In this document: positions 8,424-18,255 of the stretch, in pieces | Layout: each line of letters begins with the position of its first letter | Position numbering within the stretch: the stretch's first letter is position 1 | Source of the DNA: WYZ-LMO2 sp038731605 | GTDB taxonomy: Archaea > Halobacteriota > Archaeoglobi > Archaeoglobales > Archaeoglobaceae | Reading direction: 5' to 3' | Assembly (NCBI GenBank): GCA_038731605.1 | Contig: JAVYQP010000006.1 | Coordinates: 1 to 64,000, forward strand | Length of the DNA stretch: 64,000 bases | Notes under the pieces: generated by a model | The model's input: the letters and a program-made list of their open reading frames with translations, nothing else | What the model was told of the DNA's origin: nothing | The model's database searches: none | Made by a program: the position numbers and the translations under genes

Positions 8424-9437
8424 ATGGACATTCTGCTAATGCTTGCCATTGTCGTATCGTTTTACGTTGCTTGGAACATAGGGGCAAACGATGCAGCGAA
8501 TTCAATGGCGACTTCTTATGGGAGCAGAGCTTTAACTCTAAGGCAAATCATATTTGTCTGTGCCCTTCTTGAGTTCTTAGGCGCCTCTCTCTATGGAAAA
8601 AACGTCGTAAAAACGATTGCAAAGGGGATTGTGCCAATAGAAGTTCTCGATCCGCATCTTGTCGTATACGGCATGATCGCAGCACTGCTTTCGGCTGGAT
8701 TATGGATAACGATTGCAACTTATCTACATCTCCCTATTTCTACGACTCACTCAATCGTTGGCGCTGTGCTCGGCTTTGGAGTTGCCGCAGTTTCGCAGAA
8801 CCACCTCGAGCTTTCGATGATAAAGTGGGCTGAGGTTTCCAGAATTGCGTTGAGTTGGCTTGTATCGCCAATTGCGGGCGCCATTTTAGCCTTTGTGATT
8901 TTCTACGTGATCAGAATTATCCTTTTCCGAAGATTCGGTGTAGAAAGTGTTGAGAAAGTATTCAGATACCTGCAGGTCTTTACAGCTTGCTACGTAGCGT
9001 TCGCTCACGGTAGCAACGACGTCGCAAACGCAGTTGCGCCCTTGGCGCCTATTTTTGGACGAACCCTCGAAGGTTACTACGAGATCCCAAGGGAGATACT
9101 GATCTTCGGAGGTCTTGGAATCGCAATAGGTGTTGCAACCTGGGGATATCGTGTCATAAAGATGGTCGGAGAGAACATAACGCAGTTAACGTTTACCCGT
9201 GGTTTTTCTGCAGAATTCGCAACCGCAACAACCGTGCTCTCAGCTTCAACCCTTGGACTTCCAATTTCCACGACTCACACCTTGGTTGGGAGCGTTATAG
9301 GCGTTGGTTTAGCAGGAGGGCTTACGAGCGTGAACCTAAAGGTCGTGCAAAAAATTATATTCTCATGGATACTCACATTACCGATCACGATGCTTCTCAG
9401 CATAGGCGTTTACACGGTAATGGTGGTATTCCTATGA
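8424..9437 (+). CDS. PiT-family inorganic phosphate permease (copy 1)
   Basis: A 337-residue membrane protein with about ten helices and the two inverted signature repeats of the PiT family: WNIGANDAANSMATSYG near the N-terminus and AHGSNDVANAVAPLAPI near residue 195. Each half also has PISTTH motifs. It imports phosphate using a cation gradient. A TATA-like GCTTAATAAGT lies about 25 nt before the ATG. Its stop overlaps the start of the DUF47 gene (ATGA). Both signature repeats are canonical, unlike those of the second PiT copy at 31225-32175. Confidence 0.9.
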   Translation: MDILLMLAIVVSFYVAWNIGANDAANSMATSYGSRALTLRQIIFVCALLEFLGASLYGKNVVKTIAKGIVPIEVLDPHLVVYGMIAALLSAGLWITIATYLHLPISTTHSIVGAVLGFGVAAVSQNHLELSMIKWAEVSRIALSWLVSPIAGAILAFVIFYVIRIILFRRFGVESVEKVFRYLQVFTACYVAFAHGSNDVANAVAPLAPIFGRTLEGYYEIPREILIFGGLGIAIGVATWGYRVIKMVGENITQLTFTRGFSAEFATATTVLSASTLGLPISTTHTLVGSVIGVGLAGGLTSVNLKVVQKIIFSWILTLPITMLLSIGVYTVMVVFL

Positions 9438-10114
9438 GGTTCTTCAGGTCAGTTGGTGAGATCTTCGGCTATTCTCCCTTCAAACCCCTTGTTGAGCATG
9501 CGATATTGTGCGGAAGAGCCATTGGGTTGCTTCAAAAGCAATTTGAAGCCTATAAAAGATCCGATTTTCTCGCGGTAGAGAGGTTGAGAGACGAGATAGA
9601 CGAGCTCGAAAGCGAAGCAGACAGGATAAAGGGAGAGATACGGGCAAAAGTCTCAAGATCCTTAATGCTTCCCGTAGACAGACACGACTTGCTCGAGTTC
9701 TTGAAAGTTCAGGACGACATAATAAACAACTGCGAGCATGTTGGACACATGCTGACCTTTAGAAAAATGAAGATCAAAGAGAGCCTCTTAGCGGAGTTCG
9801 AAGTTCTGCTGTCGAAGATAATGGAGTGCGTAAATGAATACGAAGGGATGATCGCACACGTCCAGAAGTTGATCGAGACTTCTTTTGACAAGAGGGAAGT
9901 CGAAAAGGTTATGGAGCACGTAGAAGAAGTCGAAAGGCTTGAGCACGTTTGTGATATGATCCAGATTGGCTTGCACACGACTCTTTTCAACTCCGAAGAC
10001 TTGCATCCACTTGATGTGCATCTCATGGAGGCTTGGGTCGTTCACCTTGGTTACATAGCCAACGCAATCGCAAGAGCTGCGGATAGGTTCCGTCTAATGC
10101 TCTACGGTCGATAA
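9434..10114 (+). CDS. DUF47/PhoU-like phosphate transport accessory protein (copy 1)
   Basis: A 226-residue all-helical cytoplasmic protein. It carries long heptad-rich helices (VERLRDEIDELESEADRIK; EEVERLEHVCDMIQIGLH) of the PhoU-like fold in which Glu/Asp-rich motifs bind metal clusters. Partners of this family modulate PiT-type permeases. The frame opens at 9365, but ATG 9434 is chosen because the conserved beginning (MRFFRSVGEIFGYSPF) starts there and it overlaps the permease stop by 4 nt, indicating translational coupling. Confidence 0.85.
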   Translation: MRFFRSVGEIFGYSPFKPLVEHAILCGRAIGLLQKQFEAYKRSDFLAVERLRDEIDELESEADRIKGEIRAKVSRSLMLPVDRHDLLEFLKVQDDIINNCEHVGHMLTFRKMKIKESLLAEFEVLLSKIMECVNEYEGMIAHVQKLIETSFDKREVEKVMEHVEEVERLEHVCDMIQIGLHTTLFNSEDLHPLDVHLMEAWVVHLGYIANAIARAADRFRLMLYGR

Positions 10115-10281
10115 GGATTTAGATTAATCATTCATTAGAATTTTTGGATTGCGATTTGCGAATCGACAACATCGTGGTTACAGATAAAGCCCCGCAATAG
10201 CTGAACACAGCAATCCTGTGGATTTTAAAAATAAATTATACTACTCGGGGTCGCCGATTGCGGGAATGAGCATACGAAAAA

Positions 10282-10290
10282 GTTATATCA
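10282..10290 (+). promoter_or_regulatory. TATA box of the purE-to-arcS gene string
   Basis: GTTATATCA about 27 nt ahead of the purE ATG. The 200-nt gap upstream (10115-10314) otherwise holds only a small hairpin (CGATT-TGCG-AATCG, 10152-10165) that could mark the end of the PiT/DUF47 transcript. Confidence 0.5.
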
Positions 10291-10314
10291 CGTTGCGATT
10301 GCCGAGCTGGGAGT

Positions 10315-10779
10315 ATGAAAGCCGTGATAATAATGGGCTCGAAATCTGATATGGGCTTAGGCAAAGAAGTCGCCGAAAAACTGAGGATTTTCGGAATTGA
10401 GAGCGATCTAAGAATAGCTTCTGCGCACAAAACACCCGAACATGTTTTGAAGATAGTGAGAGAATACGAAGGCAAAGATGTCGTGTTCGTAACGATCGCT
10501 GGAAGAAGCAACGCCCTAAGCGGTTTTGTGGATGCGAACACAACGAAACCTGTGATCGCCTCACCACCGATTAAAGAGAACTGGTTCGACGTGTTCTCGA
10601 GCATTAGAATGCCCTCCGGCGTTGCTCCGATGCTTGTGCTCGAAGCGGAGAATACAGCATTGGCGGTTGCAAAGATCTTTGCGTTGAAGGATGAGAAAGT
10701 TAGAAAAGCTGTGGAAGATTACCAAAGAAAGAAGAGAGAGGAGATAGTTGGGGCTGATGGGGAGGTGTGTCATGGGTAG
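10315..10779 (+). CDS. purE: Phosphoribosylaminoimidazole carboxylase/mutase PurE
   Basis: A 154-residue PurE protein. The start IIMGSKSDMG and the segments SAHKTPEHV, TIAGRSNALSGF and MPSGVAPM are the substrate-binding loops of the family. It acts in step six of purine synthesis, placing the carboxylate on aminoimidazole ribonucleotide. Whether it uses N5-CAIR or CO2 directly depends on a PurK partner, which is not seen here. A TATA box sits about 27 nt upstream. It overlaps purC by 8 nt and heads a long run of nucleotide-synthesis genes. Confidence 0.92.
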   Translation: MKAVIIMGSKSDMGLGKEVAEKLRIFGIESDLRIASAHKTPEHVLKIVREYEGKDVVFVTIAGRSNALSGFVDANTTKPVIASPPIKENWFDVFSSIRMPSGVAPMLVLEAENTALAVAKIFALKDEKVRKAVEDYQRKKREEIVGADGEVCHG

Positions 10780-11773
10780 TGTTAAGGATTTAATAGTGCT
10801 AAAAAACCCGAACGGAGGAGTTGGAGAGGGAGTCTTTGAGTTCTCAAACCGCTACTCAGTCTTCGATTACGGCGAAATGCCCGACAAGGTCGATGGCAAG
10901 GGGGCGTCGCTTTGCTTGATTTCAGCCTTCTTCTTCGAGAAGTTGGAAGAAAGAGGGATAAGGACGCATTACCTTGGACTTTTAGAGGGAGAAAAGGTTA
11001 AGAGGCTCGATGAACTCGAGTCTGCGACGAACAAGATGAAAATAAGGCTCGTTAGAGTGCTGAGACCAGAGAAAAAGGATGGATACGACTATTCGGTGTT
11101 TAAAAAAGAGAGAACGAACTTCCTTTTGCCACTCGAGATCATATACAGGAACAAAGTCCCTGAGGGTTCTTCTTTGCTCAGGAGGCTTGAAAAAGGAGAA
11201 GTCAAGCCAGAGGACTTTGGGTTGAAGGAGATAAGGGCAGGGATGAGGCTTGAAAAGCCAATAGTTGATTTCAGCACGAAATTGGAGGACGTTGACAGAT
11301 ATTTAAGCTATAAGGAAGCCAAAGAAATTGCTGGACTTAGCGATGAGGAGTTTGAGGAGCTGAGAGCTTTAACGCTCAAGGTAAACGATTTGATAACGGA
11401 GATTGTTTCAAAGATTGGGCTCGAGAACGAGGATGGAAAAATCGAGGTAGCGTTCGATGAAAAACGAAGATTCATGGTCGTTGACGCAGTCGGAACCCCA
11501 GACGAGTGTAGGTTTAGCTTTCAGGGATTCGAAGTGAGCAAAGAATTCCTGAGGAGCTACTACAGAAAAACCGAGTGGTATGAAAGGATAAAGAAGTTCA
11601 AGGGGCAAGATAATTGGCGAGAACTCGTTGGCAATCCACCAAAGCTACCGGAAAACCTTAAGATTGCGGTCTCGAATCTTTACAAGGCTCTCTGCAACGA
11701 GATAACTGGGAAAAAGTTCTTCGATGTGCCAAAGCTTGGAGATGTCGTTAAAGAATTGAGGACGATTTTATGA
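10772..11773 (+). CDS. purC: SAICAR synthetase PurC
   Basis: A 333-residue enzyme joining aspartate to CAIR, the step after PurE. Recognisable stretches are SVFDYGEMPDKVDGKG, ERTNFLLPLEIIYRNKV with SSLLRR, VDFSTKLED, and the late VDAVGTPDECRF. It is about 100 residues longer than typical bacterial PurC (E. coli about 237), with extra C-terminal helices, a form seen in some archaea. ATG 10772 is chosen over the upstream 10748 because GGGGAGGTG lies at the right distance. It overlaps carA by 4 nt. Confidence 0.85.
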   Translation: MGSVKDLIVLKNPNGGVGEGVFEFSNRYSVFDYGEMPDKVDGKGASLCLISAFFFEKLEERGIRTHYLGLLEGEKVKRLDELESATNKMKIRLVRVLRPEKKDGYDYSVFKKERTNFLLPLEIIYRNKVPEGSSLLRRLEKGEVKPEDFGLKEIRAGMRLEKPIVDFSTKLEDVDRYLSYKEAKEIAGLSDEEFEELRALTLKVNDLITEIVSKIGLENEDGKIEVAFDEKRRFMVVDAVGTPDECRFSFQGFEVSKEFLRSYYRKTEWYERIKKFKGQDNWRELVGNPPKLPENLKIAVSNLYKALCNEITGKKFFDVPKLGDVVKELRTIL

Positions 11774-12840
11774 AGGCTGCGTTAGCGCTTGAAGATGGGA
11801 CTTACGTTGAGGGAAAAGCCTTCGGCGCTGAAAAGACTGCGTTTGGCGAGATAGTTTTCTGCACTTCGATGACTGGCTACGTGGAAGCGCTTACGGATCC
11901 GAGCTACAAGGGGCAAATTTTGATGATGACTTATCCGCTCATCGGCAACTACGGGGTTTGCAGAGAGGACTTCGAGAGCGATGGGGTAAAAGTTGAGGGG
12001 TTCGTCGTAAGGGAGCTCTGCAGAAAGCCGAGCAACTGGCGTAGCGAGATGAGTGTCGATGAGTTGTTGAAGAGCTACGACGTCGTTGGAATCGAAGGTG
12101 TTGACACGAGGATGCTCACGAGGAAGATTCGAATCTACGGCTCGATGAAGGCTGCGATTGGCATAGACGTGGAGAAAGAAAAGTTGATCAAGATGGCGAG
12201 AGACCAGCCGTTCATATCTGACGTCGACTTAGTGGATAAGGTCTGCGTTAAAGAGCCGAAGAGAATCGATGTTGGTGGAAAATTCGAAGTTGTTCTCATC
12301 GATTGCGGTGTTAAGATGAGCATAGTCAGGCAGTTGCTGAAAAGAGGAATAAATGTAACGCTCGTTCCCTACAACTTCCCCGCAGAGAAGATAGCCGAAA
12401 TGAACCCCGACGGCGTTTTCGTTTCAAACGGTCCCGGGGATCCGGCAAGGGTAAAGGAGACGATCGAGACCATTCGCAATCTCGCTGGTAAGTTCCCCTT
12501 AGCGGGGATTTGTCTCGGGCATCAGTTGACTGCGCTCGCATTCAAAGCTAAGACCTTCAAGCTAAAGTTCGGACACCACGGTAGCAATCAGCCAACCAAG
12601 GACTTGGAAACGGGCAGGGTTTTCATTTCAAGCCAGAACCACAACTTTGCGGTTGACGAAAAGACTCTACCAAAGGATTTTGAAGTTACGCAGATCAATC
12701 TGAACGACAAAACTGTTGAAGGGCTAAGGCACAAGGAGTTGCCAATAATAGCGGTGCAGTATCATCCCGAAGCGGGTCCGGGACCGCATGACACCTACTT
12801 CTTCTTCGACAGATTTCTCGAAATGCTAAAAGAGTGGTGA
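11770..12840 (+). CDS. carA: Carbamoyl-phosphate synthase, small (glutaminase) subunit
   Basis: A 356-residue subunit that hydrolyses glutamine and passes ammonia to CarB. The C-terminal class I amidotransferase domain has the oxyanion stretch SNGPGDP, the nucleophile Cys in GICLGHQL and the His-Glu of YHPEAGPGPHD. The N-terminal domain begins ALALEDGTYVEG as usual. It supplies carbamoyl phosphate for arginine and pyrimidines. Start overlaps purC (ATGA), and carB begins one base after its stop, so the subunits are made in tandem. Confidence 0.96.
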   Translation: MKAALALEDGTYVEGKAFGAEKTAFGEIVFCTSMTGYVEALTDPSYKGQILMMTYPLIGNYGVCREDFESDGVKVEGFVVRELCRKPSNWRSEMSVDELLKSYDVVGIEGVDTRMLTRKIRIYGSMKAAIGIDVEKEKLIKMARDQPFISDVDLVDKVCVKEPKRIDVGGKFEVVLIDCGVKMSIVRQLLKRGINVTLVPYNFPAEKIAEMNPDGVFVSNGPGDPARVKETIETIRNLAGKFPLAGICLGHQLTALAFKAKTFKLKFGHHGSNQPTKDLETGRVFISSQNHNFAVDEKTLPKDFEVTQINLNDKTVEGLRHKELPIIAVQYHPEAGPGPHDTYFFFDRFLEMLKEW

Positions 12841-12841
12841 G

Positions 12842-15800
12842 ATGCCGAAAAGAGAGGACCTCAGAAAAATAATGGTTATAGGTAGTGGACCAATAGTCAT
12901 CGGGCAGGCTGCGGAGTTCGACTACTCGGGAAGCCAAGCCTGCAAAGCTTTGCGCGAGGAAGGTTACGAAGTCATTTTGGTGAACTCGAACCCAGCGACG
13001 ATAATGACCGATCCAGAGATGGCGGACAGGATCTACATAGAGCCTTTGACCGCAGACGTCGTTGCGAAGATCGTCGAGCGTGAGTTACCAGATGCGATTT
13101 TGCCAACTCTCGGCGGACAAACTGCTTTGAATTTGGCGATCCAGCTCGACGAAATGGGAATTCTGAAAGAATACGAGGTTAAACTCATCGGAGCCAACGC
13201 AGAGGCGATAAGGAGAGCCGAGGACAGAGAGCTTTTCAAGCAGTGCATGCTGAAGATTGGACTCGAAGTTCCGAGGAGTAAGACTGTGAACGACGTAGAA
13301 TCTGCGCTTGAATTTGCGGAAGAGATTGGTTACCCAGTCGTTGTTCGCCCAGCGTTCACACTCGGTGGAACTGGTGGAGGGATTGCATACAACAGAGAAG
13401 AGCTGAGAGAAATAGCGACGAAGGGGCTAAAGCTTTCAATGATAAGACAGGTGCTCATCGAGGAAAGCGTGATTGGGTGGAAGGAGTTTGAACTCGAAGT
13501 TATGCGAGATCTTGCGGACAACGTCGTGATAATCTGCCCCATAGAGAACTTCGATCCAATGGGCATTCACACGGGAGACAGCATCACAGTTGCTCCAGCA
13601 CAAACGCTCACCGATGTGGAGTATCAGAGAATGAGAGATGCGGCGATTGCGATAATAAGGGAGATAGGCGTGGAGACTGGTGGTAGCAACATCCAGTTCG
13701 CAATAAACCCGCAGAACGGGAGAATGGTTGCAATAGAGATGAACCCAAGGGTTTCTCGAAGCTCAGCCTTGGCTTCAAAGGCAACTGGATTTCCAATTGC
13801 AAAGATCGCAGCAAAGCTTGCAGTCGGATATACGTTGGATGAGATCCCGAACGATATAACTAAGGAAACACCAGCGAGCTTCGAGCCAAGCATCGACTAT
13901 GTGGTTGTGAAGGTTCCGAGGTTCGCCTTTGACAAGTTCCCAACTGCGAATGCGATTCTTGGAACGCAGATGAAGAGCGTTGGCGAAGTGATGGCGATAG
14001 GCAGAACTTTCGAAGAGGCGTTGCAGAAGGCGTTGCGTAGCCTTGAAATTGGGCGCTATGGCTTGGGTTGCGATGGAAAAGACAAGAAGGTTACAAGAGA
14101 GGAGATCATAAGAAAGCTGAAGTTCCCGAGCCACGACAGGGTGTTCTACATACGCTACGCTTTCCAACAGGGCTTCACAGTCGAAGAAGTCTACGAGTTG
14201 ACAAAGATCGATCCTTGGTTCCTTGAAAAGATCAAGAACATCTTGGAGTTCGAAGAGAAGCTCAAGAGCTTTGCAAAGAAGTTCAAAATCGAGGACTTGC
14301 CAACAGAGATTCTAAGGGAGGCGAAGAGGCTTGGTTTCAGCGACAGACAGCTTGCGCACATTTTCCACACAGACGAGTTCGAGGTTCGAAGGATAAGGAA
14401 GGCAAAGGGTGTAAAGGCGGTTTACAAGATGGTCGACACCTGCGCCGCTGAGTTCGAGGCAAAGACGCCATACTATTACTCGACCTACGAAGACGAGAAC
14501 GATGCGGTGCCAACGAAGAGAAAGAAGGTCATGATCATCGGTTCGGGACCGAACAGAATCGGGCAAGGCATAGAGTTCGACTATTGTTGTGTTCACGCAG
14601 TTTGGAGCGCTAAGGAGGAGGGTTACGAGACGATTATGGTAAACTGCAACCCAGAAACCGTCTCAACTGACTACGACACCGCAGATCGGCTCTACTTTGA
14701 GCCAATAACGTGCGAGGACGTAATGAACGTATACGAGAACGAGAACCCAGAAGGCGTTTTCGTGCAGTTCGGTGGACAAACCCCTCTGAACATCTCAAAA
14801 GACTTGGAAAGGTGTGGGGCGAAGGTAATAGGCACTTCCGTCGACTCGATTGACATCGCTGAAGACAGAAAGAGGTTCGACGAATTGCTCGAAAAGCTCG
14901 GAATCCCAAGACCAAAGGGTGGAATTGCCTTCAGCATCGAAGAAGCGAAGAAAGTCGCTAAGGAAATTGGCTACCCAGTGCTGATAAGACCGAGCTACGT
15001 TCTCGGCGGTAGGGCTATGAGGATAGTTTACGATGAGAGAATGCTCGAGGAGTGCGCCAAGGAAGCGATAGAGGTCAGCGAGCAAAAGCCGATGCTCATA
15101 GACAAGTTCCTCGAGGATGCGATCGAAGTCGAAGTCGATGCGGTTTGCGATGGCGAAGAGGTCTTCATTCCAGCGATAATGGAGCACATAGAGGAAGCAG
15201 GAGTCCACAGCGGAGACGCAGCTTGCGTAATTCCGCCAATTTCTCTCTCGAAGGAGATCATGGACACCATAGAGGACTACACGAGGAAGATTGCGCTGGC
15301 TTTACAAGTCAAAGGGCTCATAAACGTGCAATACGCTGTAAAGGACGGCGTTGTTTACGTGCTCGAAGCTAATCCAAGGGCAAGCAGAACTGTTCCATTC
15401 GTAAGCAAGGCAACTGGAATTCCTCTGGCAAAGATCGCAACGAAAGTTGCGCTCGGAAAGAAACTGAAGGATTTCAACTTAAAGAAGCCGGTAATGAAGC
15501 ACTTTGCTGTGAAGGAGGCGGTTTTTCCGTTCATAAAGCTTCCTGGCGTCGACGTTGTTCTTGGACCGGAGATGAAGTCAACAGGCGAAGTCATGGGCAT
15601 AGACTACGATTTCGGCATCGCCTACTACAAAGCGGAGCTTGCCGCTGGAATGCGATTGCCGTTGAGTGGGAACGTTTTGATAAGCGTAAAAGATGCGGAC
15701 AAACCAAAGGTTCTCGGCGTTGCAAAGAAATTTGCCGAGCTTGGCTTTAAGATATACGCAACTGAGAAAACTGCAAAGTTCTTACGAGAACATGGGATCG

Positions 15801-16078
15801 AAGCGGAGATTGCGTTTAAAGTTAGCCAAGGCAGACCGAACATCGTGGACATGATAATCAACGGGCAGATAGATCTGATAATAAACACACCAAGCGGTAA
15901 AACTGGAAAAACCGAAGGCTACGAGATACGCAGAACTGCGGTGGAGTATGGGGTGCCGTATATAACAACGATCCCTGGAGCGATCGCTGCAGCGAAGGCA
16001 ATCGAGGCGGTGAAGAGGGGAAAGCTGGTGGTTAAGTCTATCCACGAGTATCATGAAGAAGTTCGAAGACTATCTTGA
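12842..16078 (+). CDS. carB: Carbamoyl-phosphate synthase, large subunit
   Basis: A full-length 1078-residue CarB. It shows two homologous ATP-grasp halves: the first starts IMVIGSGPIVIGQAAEFDYSG and the second, near residue 560, VMIIGSGPNRIGQGIEFDY. Each half has its Mg/ATP motif (IEMNPRVSRSSALASKATG; LEANPRASRTVPFVSKATG). The last ~140 residues form the MGS-like allosteric domain, with NTPSGKTG. It makes carbamoyl phosphate from bicarbonate, ammonia and two ATP. Unlike many archaea the gene is not split, and no intein is present. larB starts 26 nt inside its 3' end. Confidence 0.97.
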   Translation: MPKREDLRKIMVIGSGPIVIGQAAEFDYSGSQACKALREEGYEVILVNSNPATIMTDPEMADRIYIEPLTADVVAKIVERELPDAILPTLGGQTALNLAIQLDEMGILKEYEVKLIGANAEAIRRAEDRELFKQCMLKIGLEVPRSKTVNDVESALEFAEEIGYPVVVRPAFTLGGTGGGIAYNREELREIATKGLKLSMIRQVLIEESVIGWKEFELEVMRDLADNVVIICPIENFDPMGIHTGDSITVAPAQTLTDVEYQRMRDAAIAIIREIGVETGGSNIQFAINPQNGRMVAIEMNPRVSRSSALASKATGFPIAKIAAKLAVGYTLDEIPNDITKETPASFEPSIDYVVVKVPRFAFDKFPTANAILGTQMKSVGEVMAIGRTFEEALQKALRSLEIGRYGLGCDGKDKKVTREEIIRKLKFPSHDRVFYIRYAFQQGFTVEEVYELTKIDPWFLEKIKNILEFEEKLKSFAKKFKIEDLPTEILREAKRLGFSDRQLAHIFHTDEFEVRRIRKAKGVKAVYKMVDTCAAEFEAKTPYYYSTYEDENDAVPTKRKKVMIIGSGPNRIGQGIEFDYCCVHAVWSAKEEGYETIMVNCNPETVSTDYDTADRLYFEPITCEDVMNVYENENPEGVFVQFGGQTPLNISKDLERCGAKVIGTSVDSIDIAEDRKRFDELLEKLGIPRPKGGIAFSIEEAKKVAKEIGYPVLIRPSYVLGGRAMRIVYDERMLEECAKEAIEVSEQKPMLIDKFLEDAIEVEVDAVCDGEEVFIPAIMEHIEEAGVHSGDAACVIPPISLSKEIMDTIEDYTRKIALALQVKGLINVQYAVKDGVVYVLEANPRASRTVPFVSKATGIPLAKIATKVALGKKLKDFNLKKPVMKHFAVKEAVFPFIKLPGVDVVLGPEMKSTGEVMGIDYDFGIAYYKAELAAGMRLPLSGNVLISVKDADKPKVLGVAKKFAELGFKIYATEKTAKFLREHGIEAEIAFKVSQGRPNIVDMIINGQIDLIINTPSGKTGKTEGYEIRRTAVEYGVPYITTIPGAIAAAKAIEAVKRGKLVVKSIHEYHEEVRRLS

Positions 16079-16724
16079 CAGGCTCGTAAAGCTCGACTTA
16101 GAGCGAGGAGAGAGAGCTGGGAAGCCAGAGGCGATATTCGGCGAGGGGAAGTCGACAGAGATCATCGTTAAAATCGCTGAGGAGTATAGGGAAAAGAAGA
16201 AGCCGGTTCTCTTCACGAGACTGAACAAAGAGCAAATGCTCGAGCTTAAAAAGCTTGGAGCGGAGGTCAACGAGATAGCGAGGACTGCAACCTTTGGAAG
16301 GGCGAGCGAAAAAATCGGCAAAGTTGCGATTTTAACCGCTGGAACCGCTGACGTCGCAGTTGCTGAGGAGGCGAGGGTTACAGCGGAGTTTTTAGGCTTA
16401 GAGACTTTAACTTTTTACGATGTCGGCGTTGCGGGGTTGCACAGGGTGATCGAGCCAGTTAGAGAGATAAGGAACAGCGACGTTGACAGCGTGATCGTAG
16501 TTGCGGGAATGGAGGGGGCGTTGCCCTCGATCGTTGCAAGCCTTGTAGACTTACCAGTCATCGCAGTCCCCACCTCTATAGGCTACGGAGTTCACCTCAA
16601 AGGCATTTCGACGCTTTTTGCAATGCTCCAGAGCTGTCCCTCAGGAGTTGCGGTCGTTAACATCGACAACGGCTTTGGCGCAGCGGTTTTCGCCTACCTT
16701 ATTTCGAGGGTTCGAAATCGTTAG
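16053..16724 (+). CDS. larB: LarB-like pyridinium-3,5-biscarboxylate mononucleotide synthase
   Basis: A 223-residue protein with a PurE-like C-terminal half. The N-terminus carries the LarB start (LDLERGERAGKPEAIFGEGKS) and the core has VAILTAGTADVAVAEEA, FYDVGVAGLHR, VVAGMEGALPSIVASL and a late NIDNGFGAA. LarB carboxylates nicotinic acid adenine dinucleotide, the first step to the nickel-pincer nucleotide cofactor of lactate racemases. No larC, larE or larA is in the window. It overlaps carB by 26 nt and continues the same operon. Confidence 0.88.
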   Translation: MKKFEDYLDRLVKLDLERGERAGKPEAIFGEGKSTEIIVKIAEEYREKKKPVLFTRLNKEQMLELKKLGAEVNEIARTATFGRASEKIGKVAILTAGTADVAVAEEARVTAEFLGLETLTFYDVGVAGLHRVIEPVREIRNSDVDSVIVVAGMEGALPSIVASLVDLPVIAVPTSIGYGVHLKGISTLFAMLQSCPSGVAVVNIDNGFGAAVFAYLISRVRNR

Positions 16725-16818
16725 CCCTGTGGAATTCAACACTGGGATATGGAAGGTTTATGAAGAGAGAGCCCAAAGTAGTCAACAACTTAATACTCAG
16801 CGTTGCGAGGGGAAAGAG

Positions 16819-18255
16819 ATGGAGTTCGAAATAGTTGCAAAGGATGCGTTGGGAAGGATATGCAGGTTCGAGACTCGCCATGGCAAAATCGAAACCCCGA
16901 CTGTGCTCCCCGTGATAAATCCAAACATTCCGTTCATCGCCCCGGAAAAAATGAGGGACTTTGGAGCTCAGGCTTTGATAACGAACGCATACATAATTTA
17001 CAGAAGCTTCAAGGATGAGGCAATCGAAAAAGGCGTTCACAAGATCCTTGGCGTCGATCTGCCGATTATGACAGACAGCGGGAGCTACCAGCTCATGCTC
17101 TACGGCGACGTGGAGATTGGAAATAGAGAGATCATCGAGTTTCAGCAGAGAATCGGTTCCGATCTCATAGTCCCGCTCGACATACCCACACCGCCAGATG
17201 CGGACTACGAGACAGCAAGGAGAGATCTCGAGGAGACGATAAGAAGGGAAAGAGAGGCGAAGGAGCTGAAAAAAGACTCTCTGCTCGTGCTCCCAGTTCA
17301 GGGATCGACGATTGCTGAACTTAGAAGAGAAAGCGCTAAGGCTGTGAGAGAGATAGGCGGTGACGTTTACGCAATCGGCGCAATTGTTCCGCTGATGGAG
17401 GCGTATAGATTCAAGGATCTCGCAAGAATCGTGCTCGAGGTAAAATCCGTGATCCAGATAGAGCCTATCCACCTCTTTGGCTGTGGACATCCGATGCTAC
17501 TCGCTTTGGCGGTTGCAATGGGTTGCGATCTTTTTGACTCCGCAGCTTATGCTTTGTATGCAAAAGATGACAGATATCTTACGGTTTACGGGACGAAAAA
17601 GCTCTCAGAGCTTCAATATTTCCCCTGTGATTGTCCAGCTTGCGTAAAAACGAGCCCCGAGGAAGTAAGGGAGATGGAGAAAAAGGAGAGGGAGGTCTTC
17701 CTTGCGGAGCACAATCTGTATGCGACCTTCGAAGAGATCAGGGTGATAAAGGAAGCGATAGAAGAGAACTCGCTTTTTGAGCTCGTTGAAAAAAGGATTA
17801 GAGCACATCCAAACCTGATCAGCGCATGGAGGATCATAAAGGACTACTCCGAGCTCTTCGAGCGATACGACCCTTGGATAAAGACGAAGTTCTTCTACTG
17901 TGGTGTCGAGACTTTGCTCAGACCAGCGGTAAAAAGGCACGTCGAAGCTGTGAAAAGCGTTGAATTCGAAAAAGACACAATTGTGATTTCAACAGACTTC
18001 GGAATTTTGGCAGACGCTTATCTCCGCCCAGTTTTCGGCGTTGTTCCAATTGAGCTCCTCGAAAGCTACCCTTGCGGTCATGCGGAGATGCCAGACGATG
18101 ATGTGATCGAAAAGGAGGCGTTTGAGGTTGCGATTGAGAATCTGAAGGATTTCGTGAAGGCAAAACGGGAAAAGAAGTTCGTAATTCACTTAACTGGGAG
18201 ATGGATGGAGTTCGTCAAAGATCTGCCAGAAGGTTGTGAGTATGTTCTACACTGA
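16819..18255 (+). CDS. tgtA: Archaeosine tRNA-guanine transglycosylase
   Basis: A 478-residue enzyme that swaps guanine 15 in the tRNA D-arm for preQ0. Active-site motifs are TDSGSYQ (general acid/base Asp) and PLDIPTP (nucleophile Asp). The zinc site CDCPACVKT followed by AEHNL has its three Cys and one His. Additional C-terminal domains follow, but no obvious PUA domain; in this locus the PUA is on ArcS. The frame is open from 16618, but ATG 16819 begins the conserved start (MEFEIVAKDALGRICRFET), 94 nt after larB. It overlaps arcS, its partner in the pathway. Confidence 0.92.
   Translation: MEFEIVAKDALGRICRFETRHGKIETPTVLPVINPNIPFIAPEKMRDFGAQALITNAYIIYRSFKDEAIEKGVHKILGVDLPIMTDSGSYQLMLYGDVEIGNREIIEFQQRIGSDLIVPLDIPTPPDADYETARRDLEETIRREREAKELKKDSLLVLPVQGSTIAELRRESAKAVREIGGDVYAIGAIVPLMEAYRFKDLARIVLEVKSVIQIEPIHLFGCGHPMLLALAVAMGCDLFDSAAYALYAKDDRYLTVYGTKKLSELQYFPCDCPACVKTSPEEVREMEKKEREVFLAEHNLYATFEEIRVIKEAIEENSLFELVEKRIRAHPNLISAWRIIKDYSELFERYDPWIKTKFFYCGVETLLRPAVKRHVEAVKSVEFEKDTIVISTDFGILADAYLRPVFGVVPIELLESYPCGHAEMPDDDVIEKEAFEVAIENLKDFVKAKREKKFVIHLTGRWMEFVKDLPEGCEYVLH

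Noticed and set aside
16618..16818. N-terminal extension of tgtA
   Set aside because: The upstream codons overlap larB and do not match the enzyme family; ATG 16819 opens the conserved part.
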